Assembly: GCF_004761875.1 (NCBI RefSeq)
Contig: NZ_SJEY01000003.1
Span: 1-64,000, forward strand
From: Roseovarius aestuariivivens
GTDB taxonomy: Bacteria; Pseudomonadota; Alphaproteobacteria; Rhodobacterales; Rhodobacteraceae
Direction: 5' to 3'
DNA length: 64,000 bases
The notes under the pieces were generated by a model. That model saw only the letters and a list, made by a program, of their open reading frames with translations, was not told the origin of the DNA and did not search any database. The stretch's first letter is position 1; every line of letters starts with the position of its first letter. Below are positions 16,808 to 25,398 of the stretch, in pieces. A program made the position numbers and the translations under genes.

Positions 16808-17498
16808 GCCAGATTTCGAGCGCCTATCGACCGGAGAAAAGCGCAAGATCTCATTGCTCAGGTCCGACCTTCTGGACTGGTTCGCGGTTAACGGCCGTGA
16901 TCTTCCATGGCGTCGTCCTGCAGCTTCCGAGTTCGAGAGGATCTGCGTCGAGGTCTTGTTGCAGCGTACGAGGGCCGAGACCGTCGCTGCCATTTACCCT
17001 TCTTTCTTCGGCACCTTCGGGTGTTGGTCCGACATCGCCGGGACCCCGCTCACCGTCTTAGAAGACCATCTGAAACCTATTGGTCTCTGGCGTAGACGCG
17101 CGATGTCGCTGAGTGGCCTTGCAACTTACGCCGCCGAGCGGAACGGGAAATTTCCTCGAGATCCGCGAATACTGGGACAAGCACCGGGCGTTGGCCAGTA
17201 CGTGATGAACGCTGTCCTGCTATTCCAACACGGTCAAGAGATGCCGCTCATCGACGTAAACATGGCACGCGTTCTGGAGCGATACGTGAGGCCGAGAGCC
17301 TTGGCTGACATCCGCTATGATCCATGGCTGCAGGCCGCCTCGCATTGGTTGGTGCGCAGACACCCGATCGAGACGAACTGGGCGACGTTAGATTTTGCCT
17401 CGGCTATTTGTAAAGCGCAGACGCCTATATGCAATTCGTGCCTCGTGAGGTCGAGATGTGTTTCTAGGGGTCAGTTCCCGAGCGCGCTTCTGACCTGA
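16794..17498 (+). CDS. HhH-GPD DNA glycosylase, probable T:G mismatch glycosylase of the RM set
   Basis: 234 aa, member of the EndoIII/MutY superfamily. Visible: EVLLQRTRAETV helix, hairpin APGVGQYVMNAV (130-141), catalytic Asp154 in LIDVN, and a [4Fe-4S] cluster C206-x6-C213-x2-C216-x5-C222. The residue after GVGQ is Tyr136. EndoIII has Lys and MutY has Ser here, whereas the thymine-DNA glycosylase Mig.Mth, encoded beside a C5 methyltransferase on an archaeal plasmid, has Tyr. It lacks the C-terminal MutY domain. Its likely job is to remove T from T:G mispairs made by deamination of the methylated base. It overlaps the nuclease gene by 14 nt, and its 3' end overlaps the convergent gene by 35 nt. 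Confidence 0.75.
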   Translation: MRFVEPDFERLSTGEKRKISLLRSDLLDWFAVNGRDLPWRRPAASEFERICVEVLLQRTRAETVAAIYPSFFGTFGCWSDIAGTPLTVLEDHLKPIGLWRRRAMSLSGLATYAAERNGKFPRDPRILGQAPGVGQYVMNAVLLFQHGQEMPLIDVNMARVLERYVRPRALADIRYDPWLQAASHWLVRRHPIETNWATLDFASAICKAQTPICNSCLVRSRCVSRGQFPSALLT

Positions 17499-18051
17499 AA
17501 AGGGCCATCATTTCCTTGTTTGATACAAGGTCAGTCATTGGCACGTTGATGCATGCTGTCCAAAAGGTCGTGCCGTTTTCAGGGTCGGTTTCTCCAGCGT
17601 TCCATTTCTTCCCCCTTGCCTCCAAGGTTACGATATCGATGCCGCCTAAGATGAATGCGTGCGTGAACCGGAAAATGTCGTCTTCCTCGGCGCTTTTGTC
17701 CCTCAGAAGCGAGATGAAGTAATAGTACTTCGGTCTTTGATGCTCATGGTTGTACAGCGGCACCGAGTTATCAAAGTGTCTTCGCGGCCGAACGGTCCGG
17801 TCCTTGGTCTTGACGTCAAGCGTAATCCGCCCCGATATCAAGAAGTCATGCGTCGTCTTGTGTCGATCATCCACGAAGTCGATCTTTTTCCGTTTCAAGT
17901 ATTCCCCGAAAGCAAGCTCGCCTAGGCAGCCGACGAAGTTCGCTTGGAGTTTCCTATGCGAGTAGTCGTACTCGGGGAGAGCATTCGCTAGGGCAAAGGC
18001 ATCATCAAGCATTTGCTTGCTCAGGACCAAGCTGGCGTAGTGATCTGCCAT
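17464..18051 (-). CDS. Small PD-(D/E)XK nuclease-like protein
   Basis: 195 aa when started at the ATG at 18051, which has GGGAGGG about ten bases upstream; a longer reading to 18096 would overlap the upstream gene and lacks a better ribosome site. Nuclease-fold pattern: GELAFGEYL (Glu45), THDFLI (Asp69), then TLDVKTKD (Asp79-Val-Lys81). This resembles phage and restriction PD-(D/E)XK proteins. It follows the 300-aa gene after 19 nt, so the two are probably cotranscribed. Its 3' end overlaps the convergent glycosylase gene by 35 nt. Substrate unknown. Confidence 0.5.
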   Translation of the reverse strand: MADHYASLVLSKQMLDDAFALANALPEYDYSHRKLQANFVGCLGELAFGEYLKRKKIDFVDDRHKTTHDFLISGRITLDVKTKDRTVRPRRHFDNSVPLYNHEHQRPKYYYFISLLRDKSAEEDDIFRFTHAFILGGIDIVTLEARGKKWNAGETDPENGTTFWTACINVPMTDLVSNKEMMALFRSEARSGTDP

Positions 18052-18070
18052 TTGTTCTTTCCCTCCCGGC

Positions 18071-18973
18071 TTAGAGATCGAATGCCGATCGCCCAACTAC
18101 GCGAAGAATATCATCGGTGAATATCGAATGAGGCCGATAAAGCTGCGTTCCGTAGATGTTTTGGACGTTCGCGAGGTCTTCGCGTCGCCTGAGAAGCGTA
18201 TCGCGAACTTGGTCAAGCGTGGCATCGGGCATGTAGATTGCGGAGAAACCCATCCGCTTGAAGAGCTGGATACGCCGTCTCGTCACGAACTCATCGGGTT
18301 GGGTGAAGAACCCGAAGCCAATACCCTCAATCGAGTTGGCCGAGTAAAGAAGTCGCTCCCGTGCGCTCTCGGTCTTCACCGAGATCACCAGATTTGTAGG
18401 CGCACAAGGAACGAGGATGTCGCCCAACGCCCGTAGATCGCGCAGCTTGCCCGAATTCATGAGCGCGTGGCCGGGAATCTGCCAATCAGGCCACCCGTCG
18501 GCACCGAGTTCCATCCTAAGAATTCCAGCGTTGTGAAGAAGATCGCTGCACAAAAACTCAGAGATATCCCCAACCCCTGCCGTGGGCACGCGAAAGGGAG
18601 GGAAACGCCATGCTCGTCCTCTCGGGTGTTGAATATCAAATGCCTGCGCCACGTTGGCAGGTGAGATCGGGAAACCAAGCGTCAGCTCGCAAAGATGAAC
18701 AACTGCCCTGGCATCAACGGCAACGTCCATTTGTGTGACGAGACATGGGCAAAGTCGCAGTAGCGTCTTCATGTGCGCCTGCACGCGCGCAGGATTTGGC
18801 ATATTCCTTGCAGCAGCGGCCGGACCTTGTCCAAAATCACGGTTCAAGTTGTTAACAAGGTCGCGGACCACCTGCACCCTATTACGCGCTCCCTGCGGCA
18901 CCGCTTGCTCCGCAACCGCGTTCCAGTCCGGTGCGCCATTTCCCACGGGACAGAAAGGGTGAAGGCATTCCAA
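18071..18973 (-). CDS. Putative restriction-type nuclease, uncharacterised
   Basis: 300 aa from a TTG start that has AGGGGG eight bases upstream; no in-frame ATG exists before residue 68. The C-terminal half has GDILVP (Asp185), a strand LVISVKTE (Lys200) and an amphipathic tail, compatible with a PD-(D/E)XK core in which Ser replaces the usual acidic residue before x-Lys. It is upstream of, and spaced 19 nt from, a second small nuclease-like gene, suggesting a two-subunit or enzyme-plus-accessory unit. I do not recognise the family. It may be a restriction enzyme using one of the methyltransferases nearby for protection, but that is inference. Confidence 0.4.
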   Translation of the reverse strand: MECLHPFCPVGNGAPDWNAVAEQAVPQGARNRVQVVRDLVNNLNRDFGQGPAAAARNMPNPARVQAHMKTLLRLCPCLVTQMDVAVDARAVVHLCELTLGFPISPANVAQAFDIQHPRGRAWRFPPFRVPTAGVGDISEFLCSDLLHNAGILRMELGADGWPDWQIPGHALMNSGKLRDLRALGDILVPCAPTNLVISVKTESARERLLYSANSIEGIGFGFFTQPDEFVTRRRIQLFKRMGFSAIYMPDATLDQVRDTLLRRREDLANVQNIYGTQLYRPHSIFTDDILRVVGRSAFDL

Positions 18974-19009
18974 GTAAATATCCCCCTGATTTGGAAATAC
19001 TCCATATCC

Positions 19010-19570
19010 TCACGGCAACCTCCTTTCCCATATTATGGCTGTCAACCCGCACCCCGACGTCGAGACAATCTTTGCAACGCAACAATTCCCGGGATTTTTC
19101 GGATGATCGACCTCGATCGACGCAATTGGACGGTGCAAAGCGTCGTGCAAATTTGACCGATCAATTCGCGAGACACGATAAGTCCTTGCGACTACTCCAC
19201 TGTATAGCTCTGCGATGGCCGCTTCGAACGCGTCGGTGCTTGGTAGAAATCCGCATCCAGAAATATCAAGTTCGTTCGCCCCGTCGCGGAGTTGCAACCG
19301 GAAATGGCCCTGGTCGACCACGGGCTCAATGTCCAAGTTGCGCCAATCCCAGACACCAAGTTGGTTCAGCCTCTTGAAGAAAACATCCCAAGCACGCTCG
19401 CAAGGGCGGACTTCCCACTCAAGCTGACGTTCCGGGCGTTGTTCGATCCGGTGCTGATACCGAAAGCTCCGCAAATGACCGTCGACATAGGATCGGAGTT
19501 CGTGGTCTCGCGTATCCTCGATCAGTCCCCATCCATTTACTGAGCGATATCGGAAAAATCTTTTTGGCAT
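19010..19570 (-). CDS. Hypothetical protein
   Basis: 186 aa, not recognised. It is rich in charged residues and aromatic amino acids (WGLIEDTRDHELRSYVDG at the start), with no transmembrane segment, signal peptide or obvious catalytic motif. It starts 14 nt after the stop of the staphylococcal-nuclease-like gene on the same strand, so the two may form a small transcription unit. The start ATG at 19570 is preceded closely by GAGGG. Confidence 0.4.
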   Translation of the reverse strand: MPKRFFRYRSVNGWGLIEDTRDHELRSYVDGHLRSFRYQHRIEQRPERQLEWEVRPCERAWDVFFKRLNQLGVWDWRNLDIEPVVDQGHFRLQLRDGANELDISGCGFLPSTDAFEAAIAELYSGVVARTYRVSRIDRSNLHDALHRPIASIEVDHPKNPGNCCVAKIVSTSGCGLTAIIWERRLP

Positions 19571-19584
19571 CGGCCCTCAACCAT

Positions 19585-20037
19585 TCAACAATATGACGCC
19601 TGCCTGAGGCGTGATCGGGCGCCATGCGGCTCAAGGTCTCGATACCTTCCGCCAGAATACCGCCTGCAATCGAGCGCATGTCCGTTAGCCACGACAATTG
19701 CGCCGACATCTGCAACACCATTCGTGGTGTCGATGTAGCAAATACCAATCCAACGATCGTAGGAGCGATCCCCACTCAGCTCACAGGTTACGGTCTGGCC
19801 TCGCAATAGGCGCTCGACGAATGCATGCGCTTCACGGCCATAGCGGTTCGAGGTCTCAGGGGCATCTATCCCGCTCAAACGCACAGGCGTACCTGAGACG
19901 ACGATTGTATCTGCATCACGCACGTAAGCAGTGCCCGACACGGTCCGTGCATTCGCCGCGCTTCCAGTAACTGCCAACATGCAGGTGATCGAAATTGCGC
20001 CGAGAAGGAGCCGCGCTTGGATCATGTCGAGGACCAT
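19585..20037 (-). CDS. Secreted staphylococcal-nuclease-fold (thermonuclease) protein
   Basis: 150 aa. A short signal peptide (hydrophobic LLLGAISITCMLAVTGSA, then AANA) leads into the SNase OB-fold: GTAYVRDADTIVVSG with the calcium-binding Asp, VRLSGIDAPE with the catalytic Arg, and GREAHAFVERLL (Glu). The C-terminal ALDCRRYSGGRY and GARS pattern is common in alphaproteobacterial thermonuclease-like proteins, whose ends are intact here. It would degrade DNA or RNA outside the cytoplasm. Such genes are common on mobile elements in this group. Confidence 0.8.
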   Translation of the reverse strand: MVLDMIQARLLLGAISITCMLAVTGSAANARTVSGTAYVRDADTIVVSGTPVRLSGIDAPETSNRYGREAHAFVERLLRGQTVTCELSGDRSYDRWIGICYIDTTNGVADVGAIVVANGHALDCRRYSGGRYRDLEPHGARSRLRQASYC

Positions 20038-20069
20038 TTGTCTTCTTTAGACATCGTGATGTTTCAGTC

Positions 20070-20414
20070 CTACAGAAAATGAAGGTGTCCGCCACGATTG
20101 GTCCCGAACCTCAGGCTGTGACCTCCGCATCTCGGGCAGACATATACGCCCTTGTCGAGACCCTCTTCCGAGGACCCGACCATCTTTGCGCGCTCACGGA
20201 CTGCCGTTGGTGTCAGCTTTAGGCCTCGGATGCGCCGCGAACGGCAACCTGAACATCTGGCGACGCGTGCGCGCGTGTTGATTGCAACTTCTGATCTGCA
20301 CGCCTCACAGCGTTTTGGCTCGAAGTAAGGACCGTCTGGACGCCTCCCACAACCGATCTGCAGAAAGGCGTCATGGCCACAATCGGCACAATGAACATCC
20401 GTCGTCGATCCCAT
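20070..20414 (-). CDS. Small zinc-ribbon protein
   Basis: 114 aa from the ATG at 20414; a TTG at 20432 would add six residues. It contains three Cys pairs: CADCGHD, CEACRSE with a following CSGCRSRR, and CPRCGGH, consistent with two zinc ribbons. No enzymatic motif is visible. Function unknown; zinc ribbons of this kind commonly bind nucleic acids or other proteins. Confidence 0.45.
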   Translation of the reverse strand: MGSTTDVHCADCGHDAFLQIGCGRRPDGPYFEPKRCEACRSEVAINTRARVARCSGCRSRRIRGLKLTPTAVRERAKMVGSSEEGLDKGVYVCPRCGGHSLRFGTNRGGHLHFL

Positions 20415-20490
20415 ATCTTCCGCTATCGTCAAAGTTCATGAGACGCAAATCTGGAGGCGCCCGATCGCGCAAGGGATCCCGAAACGTCAC

Positions 20491-20739
20491 GTGTCTGACT
20501 ACTCCGATCTATATCAGCCAGAACTGAATGCCATGACCGCTATGCTGAGCAGGCAGCGCGAGGATATTCTTCGGCGCGATCCGACCGTGGCTGGCTTCAA
20601 TGTCGGAATAAATGCAGGCGCCGATGCGGGCCAGATCATCTTTCACGTAAATGTGCATCTAATCCCGCGACGGAACGGCGATGTGAAGGAGCCGCGCGGC
20701 GGTGTGCGTGGAGTGATCCCCAGAAAACAAAGCTACTGA
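20491..20739 (+). CDS. Short HIT-family protein with catalytic His replaced by Asn
   Basis: 82 aa from GTG. It matches the C-terminal half of histidine-triad proteins: GFNVGINAGADAGQ, then FHVNVHLIPRR and PRGGVRGVIPRKQSY. In active HIT hydrolases the motif is H-x-H-x-H with the middle His as nucleophile. Here that codon (20650-20652) is AAT, giving H-V-N-V-H. The usual N-terminal ~50 residues (first strands and CxxC or equivalent) are absent. An in-frame stop lies upstream, so the gene cannot be extended. It could be a decayed gene or a nucleotide-binding, non-catalytic remnant. Confidence 0.55.
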   Translation: MSDYSDLYQPELNAMTAMLSRQREDILRRDPTVAGFNVGINAGADAGQIIFHVNVHLIPRRNGDVKEPRGGVRGVIPRKQSY

Positions 20740-20802
20740 CCGCTGCTGTGAGGAAAATCCGATGATGGTGCAAGTGCTTTCGCACCAGTGCGATCGCCGA
20801 CG

Positions 20803-22845
20803 TCAGTCCCACATCGACCGCATGCGCTCTTTCAAGTCAATTTTAGGCGACACTGCCGTGATTGCAGCTTGAGTACGCGACCTATCTGACCAGTGCAGCT
20901 GTTCGAAACGATCCAGCAGCGCACCCGGAATGAAGCGGCTCCTCGTCGCATGAACGTGCCGATCACCTAGGCGCTTTTGCTGCGTCACGAAGAAGCGATG
21001 CGGCACCGTTAAGGTCAGGCTGTCCTTCGCTCGCGTCATGGCCACGTACAGAAGTCGACGCTCCTCCTCGATCTCATCCAGCGACCCCGTCGCTAGGTCA
21101 GATGGGATGCACCCATCCACGACATCGAGAACATACACCGACTTCCACTCCTGCCCCTTTGCCGAGTGGATCGTGGACAGAACCAGATATTCATCGTCCA
21201 GATTCGGAGTTCCAGCTTCGCCGCTCCATGCCTCAGGAGGATCGAGGGTGAGTTCTGTCAGGAATTTCTCGCAGTTGGGGTATCCTGTCGCGATCTGCTC
21301 AAGTTGCTCCAAATCGGACCGCCGGCTCTCAAAATCCTCGTAGAGCCTTTCGAGGTGCGGATCGAACCATGTCCGCACACGCCCCATCATATCAGGCCAG
21401 TCAGCATGGGTCGTCACAACGCCTACCAACCCAGACCAATCCGCTGCGGCCGATGCGGGGACGTGGTGACAGCGCAGTGCTTCGAACGGTGCCGGGGCCG
21501 CTGCCAGAGCGTCCAGGATGCCTGATGCCGTTTTGGGCCCGATCCCCGGGATCAATTGAAGCGCGCGAAAACCAGCAACCCGGTCTCGCGGGTTCAGCCC
21601 GAACCGCAGGACCGCAAGTACATCCTTCACATGAGCCGCGGACAGGAACTTCAAGCCCCCGAATTTGACAAATGGGACGTCTCGTCTGGTCAGTTCGACC
21701 TCGACTTGTGCCGAGAGGCTAGAGGTTCGAAACAGCACGGCCTGATCGTTGAGCCGCATGCCCGATTCGCGCGCTTCGAGGATTCGATCTACGATGTAGC
21801 GCGCTTCGTCCTGCCCGTCGTTGACGGTGACAAGGCGTGGCTTTTCATTTGACGCGCGCTCTGTCCACAGATCCTTCGTGAACCGTTCTGCCGCCATACC
21901 GATCACGGCATTCGCGGCGTCGAGGATCGGAACTGTCGAGCGATAGTTCTGATCAAGCGTGATGATTTTGGCCGGCGGGTCAAATGACCTTGGGAAGTCG
22001 AGGATGTTGCGAACCGTGGCAGCCCGGAATCCGTAGATCGACTGCGCGTCATCCCCGACAACCGTCAGACCACGCCCGTCCGGTTTTAGCCCAAGGAGGA
22101 TCTTTGCCTGAAGGCGGTTGGTATCTTGGTATTCGTCGATGAGAACGTGGTCCCACTGATCGCCAAGCCAATCCGCAAATGCCTCATCATCGAGGGCTTG
22201 CGCCCAAGCGAGCAGAAGATCGTCGTAGTCCAGAACGTTCTGTGCCTGTTTAGTGGAAACGTAGAAGCCAAAGAGACGCTTGAGGTCCGCTTCCCAATGC
22301 GCGCACCAGCGAAAGCGGTCCTGTAGAACATCGGACAAAGCTTCGCCGCTGTTCACACATCGGGAGTAGATCGAAAGGCATGTTGACTTCGATGGAAACC
22401 GGCTCTCCGCCGTGTCTAGGCCCAGTTCGTGGCGCGCCAGGTTCATCAGGTCGGCACTGTCTTCCCTGTCATGAATCGAGAAATCTGGATCGAGGCCGAG
22501 ACGTTGCGAGTTGTCCCGCAGAATGCGCGCACCGACAGCGTGAAACGTTCCTGACCAGTTCAGGGCTTCCGGGGGCCAGGCCTTACCACTCTTTGATAAG
22601 ATGCCTTCGACCCGGCGTATTAGTTCCCTTGCCGCTCGGCGCGAAAACGTCATCAGAAGAATGCGTCCCGGGTCAGCGCCCTCCGCCAATAGGTGCGCCA
22701 CTCGATGGGCCAGCATGCGGGTCTTACCGGACCCCGCGCCAGAAATGACGAGAAGCGGTGCTGCCCGGGCATCCTGTGCGCCAAAGATTACAGCTGCGCG
22801 CTGTTGGTCGTTCAAGCCCGTGAGGTATCCCGATCCATCTAGCAT
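20803..22845 (-). CDS. UvrD/PcrA-like SF1A DNA helicase
   Basis: 680 aa starting at the ATG at 22845 with AGAGGAAAG just upstream; a longer reading to 22965 has no support. Motifs: Q-motif LNDQQRAAV, Walker A SGAGSGKT (35-42), Ia TFSRRAARE, Walker B IDEYQDTNRLQ, GDDAQSIYGFR, LDQNYRS, and VLSTIHSAKGQEW with LLYVAMTRAKD. A 3'-5' DNA translocase/helicase. It is separate from the housekeeping uvrD by context (inside the island) and may act in defence or in replication of the mobile element. No nuclease partner (Gajana GajA, for example) is adjacent. Confidence 0.85.
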   Translation of the reverse strand: MLDGSGYLTGLNDQQRAAVIFGAQDARAAPLLVISGAGSGKTRMLAHRVAHLLAEGADPGRILLMTFSRRAARELIRRVEGILSKSGKAWPPEALNWSGTFHAVGARILRDNSQRLGLDPDFSIHDREDSADLMNLARHELGLDTAESRFPSKSTCLSIYSRCVNSGEALSDVLQDRFRWCAHWEADLKRLFGFYVSTKQAQNVLDYDDLLLAWAQALDDEAFADWLGDQWDHVLIDEYQDTNRLQAKILLGLKPDGRGLTVVGDDAQSIYGFRAATVRNILDFPRSFDPPAKIITLDQNYRSTVPILDAANAVIGMAAERFTKDLWTERASNEKPRLVTVNDGQDEARYIVDRILEARESGMRLNDQAVLFRTSSLSAQVEVELTRRDVPFVKFGGLKFLSAAHVKDVLAVLRFGLNPRDRVAGFRALQLIPGIGPKTASGILDALAAAPAPFEALRCHHVPASAAADWSGLVGVVTTHADWPDMMGRVRTWFDPHLERLYEDFESRRSDLEQLEQIATGYPNCEKFLTELTLDPPEAWSGEAGTPNLDDEYLVLSTIHSAKGQEWKSVYVLDVVDGCIPSDLATGSLDEIEEERRLLYVAMTRAKDSLTLTVPHRFFVTQQKRLGDRHVHATRSRFIPGALLDRFEQLHWSDRSRTQAAITAVSPKIDLKERMRSMWD

Positions 22846-23068
22846 GCTCTTTCCTCTTCGATTTTCGTTGAGGATACTGAATGAAGAACGTTTCAAGAAC
22901 GTTTTTCTTGCTCCGTCTGCAAAGATTCTCAGAGGAGCCGTCGTCGATACGCGCCCTGGAGCCAATTAATCTCGCGATTGAGACCGCGTCTGTCGGAGGG
23001 CCAAGTCACATCAAATGCGCTGGAATAGCGCCTACTGTAGTTACTCAACCGGCAATCTTCGCAGCGGA

Positions 23069-23539
23069 TCACCGAACCATCTGCTCCCTCACCAAGGGTG
23101 GGTGAAAGACTGTCCAGCCATCGCTCGATTTTCCGTCGAAGAGCGCCCAGCAGTAATTGTCCGTGCCGGTGAATGCGCTGTCCGGAAACCACTTCAACCG
23201 ACCAATTGGGACAATCTCCGTGCACTTCTGAAGGTATGGGATTGCCTGTTGGGTAACAGTCCAATCCAGCTCCAGTAGAAGCCAAGTTGGACGCATGGAA
23301 CGGAAGCGAGCGATCATTTCGTGCATGAAAGGTCGCGTGAACGGCGGGTTCGTGATTATGAAATCGCTCGGCGGAAACTCAGCAACCATGGCATCGACTG
23401 CCGCGATATCCGGACTGCGTGGAGCGATGTCCGACGCGTAGACACAGGGATTTGGGACAGCCTCAATAAGCGCAACTCGGCCAGCGCATGGCTCGACATA
23501 TGTGGCGCTTGGATCAAGATGCCTCAGAAGCGGGATCAC
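23069..23539 (-). CDS. Phage-type adenine DNA methyltransferase-like protein
   Basis: 156 aa from GTG at 23539 (an in-frame TAA lies seven codons upstream). Motif I-like YVEPCAGRVALIE and catalytic DFIITNPPFTRPFMHEM (motif IV NPPF) identify an N6-adenine methyltransferase fold, similar to short enzymes in prophages. The protein is shorter than most family members but ends with a plausible strand (TDNYCWALFDG). It follows the small terminase gene on the same strand, in the place where a large terminase would be expected. Confidence 0.6.
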   Translation of the reverse strand: MIPLLRHLDPSATYVEPCAGRVALIEAVPNPCVYASDIAPRSPDIAAVDAMVAEFPPSDFIITNPPFTRPFMHEMIARFRSMRPTWLLLELDWTVTQQAIPYLQKCTEIVPIGRLKWFPDSAFTGTDNYCWALFDGKSSDGWTVFHPPLVREQMVR

Positions 23540-23641
23540 GGCACGTCCCGGCGTGTCTTAGGCATCCTTGTCGATGCGGTTGAAACTCGATCGCTTGCTT
23601 ATGGCTTTTCGCTCATTGGATTGGGTTAGTCCCGTGATGCG

Positions 23642-24118
23642 CTAGAAATCCGCCCACTCATCGACCTCTTTCGGCACGTTCACCTGCAGCCGGGTCCGCG
23701 AAGACGGCGTCATACCGAACTCGGCAGCCAGACGGGTCATGTCGTCTGCGGCGCGGCGCGCCACGCCTACGAGCGGGTTCTGGATCCAGTTTCCCTGCTT
23801 TGTCTTGATAAGCAGGCCACGAAACGTCTTGTCCTTATCGGCGACCGCATTGAGAGCCTCGTTGGCCGATTTGAATCGGGAGTACGCAACGCAATAGGCA
23901 GACAGTACCGTCAGATCGAGCTTACTGAGAAGCCCAAGCGCCTCCAGTTCGCGCACAACGCGGCGCCACTCCTTCTGGGCATGATCCTCCAGATCCATTG
24001 GCGGCCGCGGTCGGCGCACCGGCTTCGGTTTCGGCTCGCTCTTGTTGATCGGCCGCTTGCCCGGGTTGCCCTGGATGAGCTTGAGGGTCGAGGGTTTCGG
24101 TTTGGGTCCCCGCGTCAT
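23642..24118 (-). CDS. P27-family phage small terminase subunit
   Basis: 158 aa starting at the ATG at 24118, which overlaps the end of the methylase gene by 4 nt. It begins MTRGPKPKPSTLKLIQGNPGK, the typical basic N-terminus of P27 small terminases, followed by a helical oligomerisation region and a C-terminal PSSRTRLQV motif. In phages it recognises DNA for packaging. The large terminase that should follow is absent, so this is part of a prophage remnant. A longer upstream reading would run through the neighbouring gene in another frame and is rejected. Confidence 0.85.
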   Translation of the reverse strand: MTRGPKPKPSTLKLIQGNPGKRPINKSEPKPKPVRRPRPPMDLEDHAQKEWRRVVRELEALGLLSKLDLTVLSAYCVAYSRFKSANEALNAVADKDKTFRGLLIKTKQGNWIQNPLVGVARRAADDMTRLAAEFGMTPSSRTRLQVNVPKEVDEWADF

Positions 24119-25398
24119 TCCTCGTCTTCCCTCTCGGCTGCGCGCTGCGCCGCCTTCCGTTCGGCGAAAGTCTGACCATTGTCCGCAAGGACTGCGGTTT
24201 CCCCCGTCAAAGCCTGCCACCGCAGGATGGCGACATCGATGTAGACGGGATTGAGTTCCAGCCCATGGCAGACCCGCCCCGTAGTCTCGGTCGCAATCAG
24301 GGTCGTCCCGGACCCCATGAACGGGTCGTAGACGGTCTGACCCGGGCTGGAGTTGTTCAGGATTGGCCGCCGCATGCATTCGACGGGTTTCTGCGTGCCG
24401 TGGGTGGTCTGAGTATCCTGGCCGGAGTTCGCGATATGCCAAAGGGTGGTCTGCTTCCGGTCACCAGACCAGTGCCCCTTCCCGTCGCTTCGCACGGAAT
24501 ACCAGCAGGGTTCATGTTGCCAGTGATAGTCCCCGCGGCTCAGAACGAGACGATCCTTCGCCCAAACTATTTGCGACCTAATATTGAAACCTGCCGCCTC
24601 GAGGCTCTCCGCAACGGTGCCGGCGTGAAGCGCGCCGTGCCAAACATAGGCGACGTCTCCGGGAAACAGCGCCCATGCCTCTCGCCAATCGGCGCGATCA
24701 TCGTTGAGCACGTTGCCGGTGCGCTTCGTCTTCGAGTTACTGGCCTGGTTCCGCCAGGATGGATCATAGTTCACGCCATAGGGCGGATCGGTCACCATCA
24801 AGAGCGGGATCACACCCTCCAGAACCCTATCAACATCATTGCGGCGCGTGCTGTCTCCGCAGAGCAAGCGATGATTGCCCAGCATCCAGAGATCGCCCGG
24901 TTGGGTGACCGGCACCTCTGGCACATCCGGAATGTCATCCTCGCCGTCCGCCGCTCCGTCATCCCGGATAAGATCGTCTAGGAGCGTGTCGATTTCCGTT
25001 TGGGCGAACCCGGTCAGGTCGACATCATAGCCTTCTTCGAGCAGCTCGGTCAGTTCGAGTGCGAGGGCCCCGCTGTCCCAACCGCCATTCTCGGTGAGCT
25101 TGTTGTCGGCGATGACATAGGCGCGCTTCTTGGCTTCGCTCCAGCCACGCGCCGTGATGCAGGGGATTTCTGTCAGCCCAAGTTTCTGGGCGGCAAGCAC
25201 GCGACCATGGCCGGCGATGATCATCCCGTGTTCGTCGACCAGAACTGGGATAGTGAACCCCCACTCCTGGATAGACGCCGCGATCTGGCCGACTTGGGCC
25301 TCGGGGTGCATCTTCGCGTTCCGGGCATAAGGCACGAGGCTTGCCACTGGCATCAGCTTCACTGCGGCACCCGGCCAATCAGTCCGTGTTGTCTTCAT
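24115..25398 (-). CDS. ParB-domain DNA N6/N4 methyltransferase (prophage)
   Basis: 427 aa. An N-terminal ParB/Srx-like domain (IPVLVDEHGMIIAGHGRVLAAQKLG, residues 50-74 by pattern) is joined to a beta-type methyltransferase with catalytic TDPPYGVNY (204-208) and SAM-binding DPFMGSGTTLIA near 360. Such fusions are common next to terminases in prophages and modify phage DNA to escape restriction. It is followed by the P27 small terminase with an ATGA overlap. AGAGGG lies ten bases before the start. Confidence 0.85.
   Translation of the reverse strand: MKTTRTDWPGAAVKLMPVASLVPYARNAKMHPEAQVGQIAASIQEWGFTIPVLVDEHGMIIAGHGRVLAAQKLGLTEIPCITARGWSEAKKRAYVIADNKLTENGGWDSGALALELTELLEEGYDVDLTGFAQTEIDTLLDDLIRDDGAADGEDDIPDVPEVPVTQPGDLWMLGNHRLLCGDSTRRNDVDRVLEGVIPLLMVTDPPYGVNYDPSWRNQASNSKTKRTGNVLNDDRADWREAWALFPGDVAYVWHGALHAGTVAESLEAAGFNIRSQIVWAKDRLVLSRGDYHWQHEPCWYSVRSDGKGHWSGDRKQTTLWHIANSGQDTQTTHGTQKPVECMRRPILNNSSPGQTVYDPFMGSGTTLIATETTGRVCHGLELNPVYIDVAILRWQALTGETAVLADNGQTFAERKAAQRAAEREDEE

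Noticed and set aside
16794..17498. MutY adenine glycosylase
   Set aside because: Tyr rather than Ser follows GVGQ, the C-terminal MutY domain is missing and the gene is embedded in an RM set.
3319..18973. BREX or 7-deazaguanine (Dpd) defence locus
   Set aside because: No PglZ, BrxC or BrxL signature, and no TGT-like DpdA or queuosine-pathway gene is present.
22846..22965. Longer N-terminus of the UvrD-like helicase
   Set aside because: No homology-like residues before LNDQQ, and AGAGGAAAG precedes the ATG at 22845.
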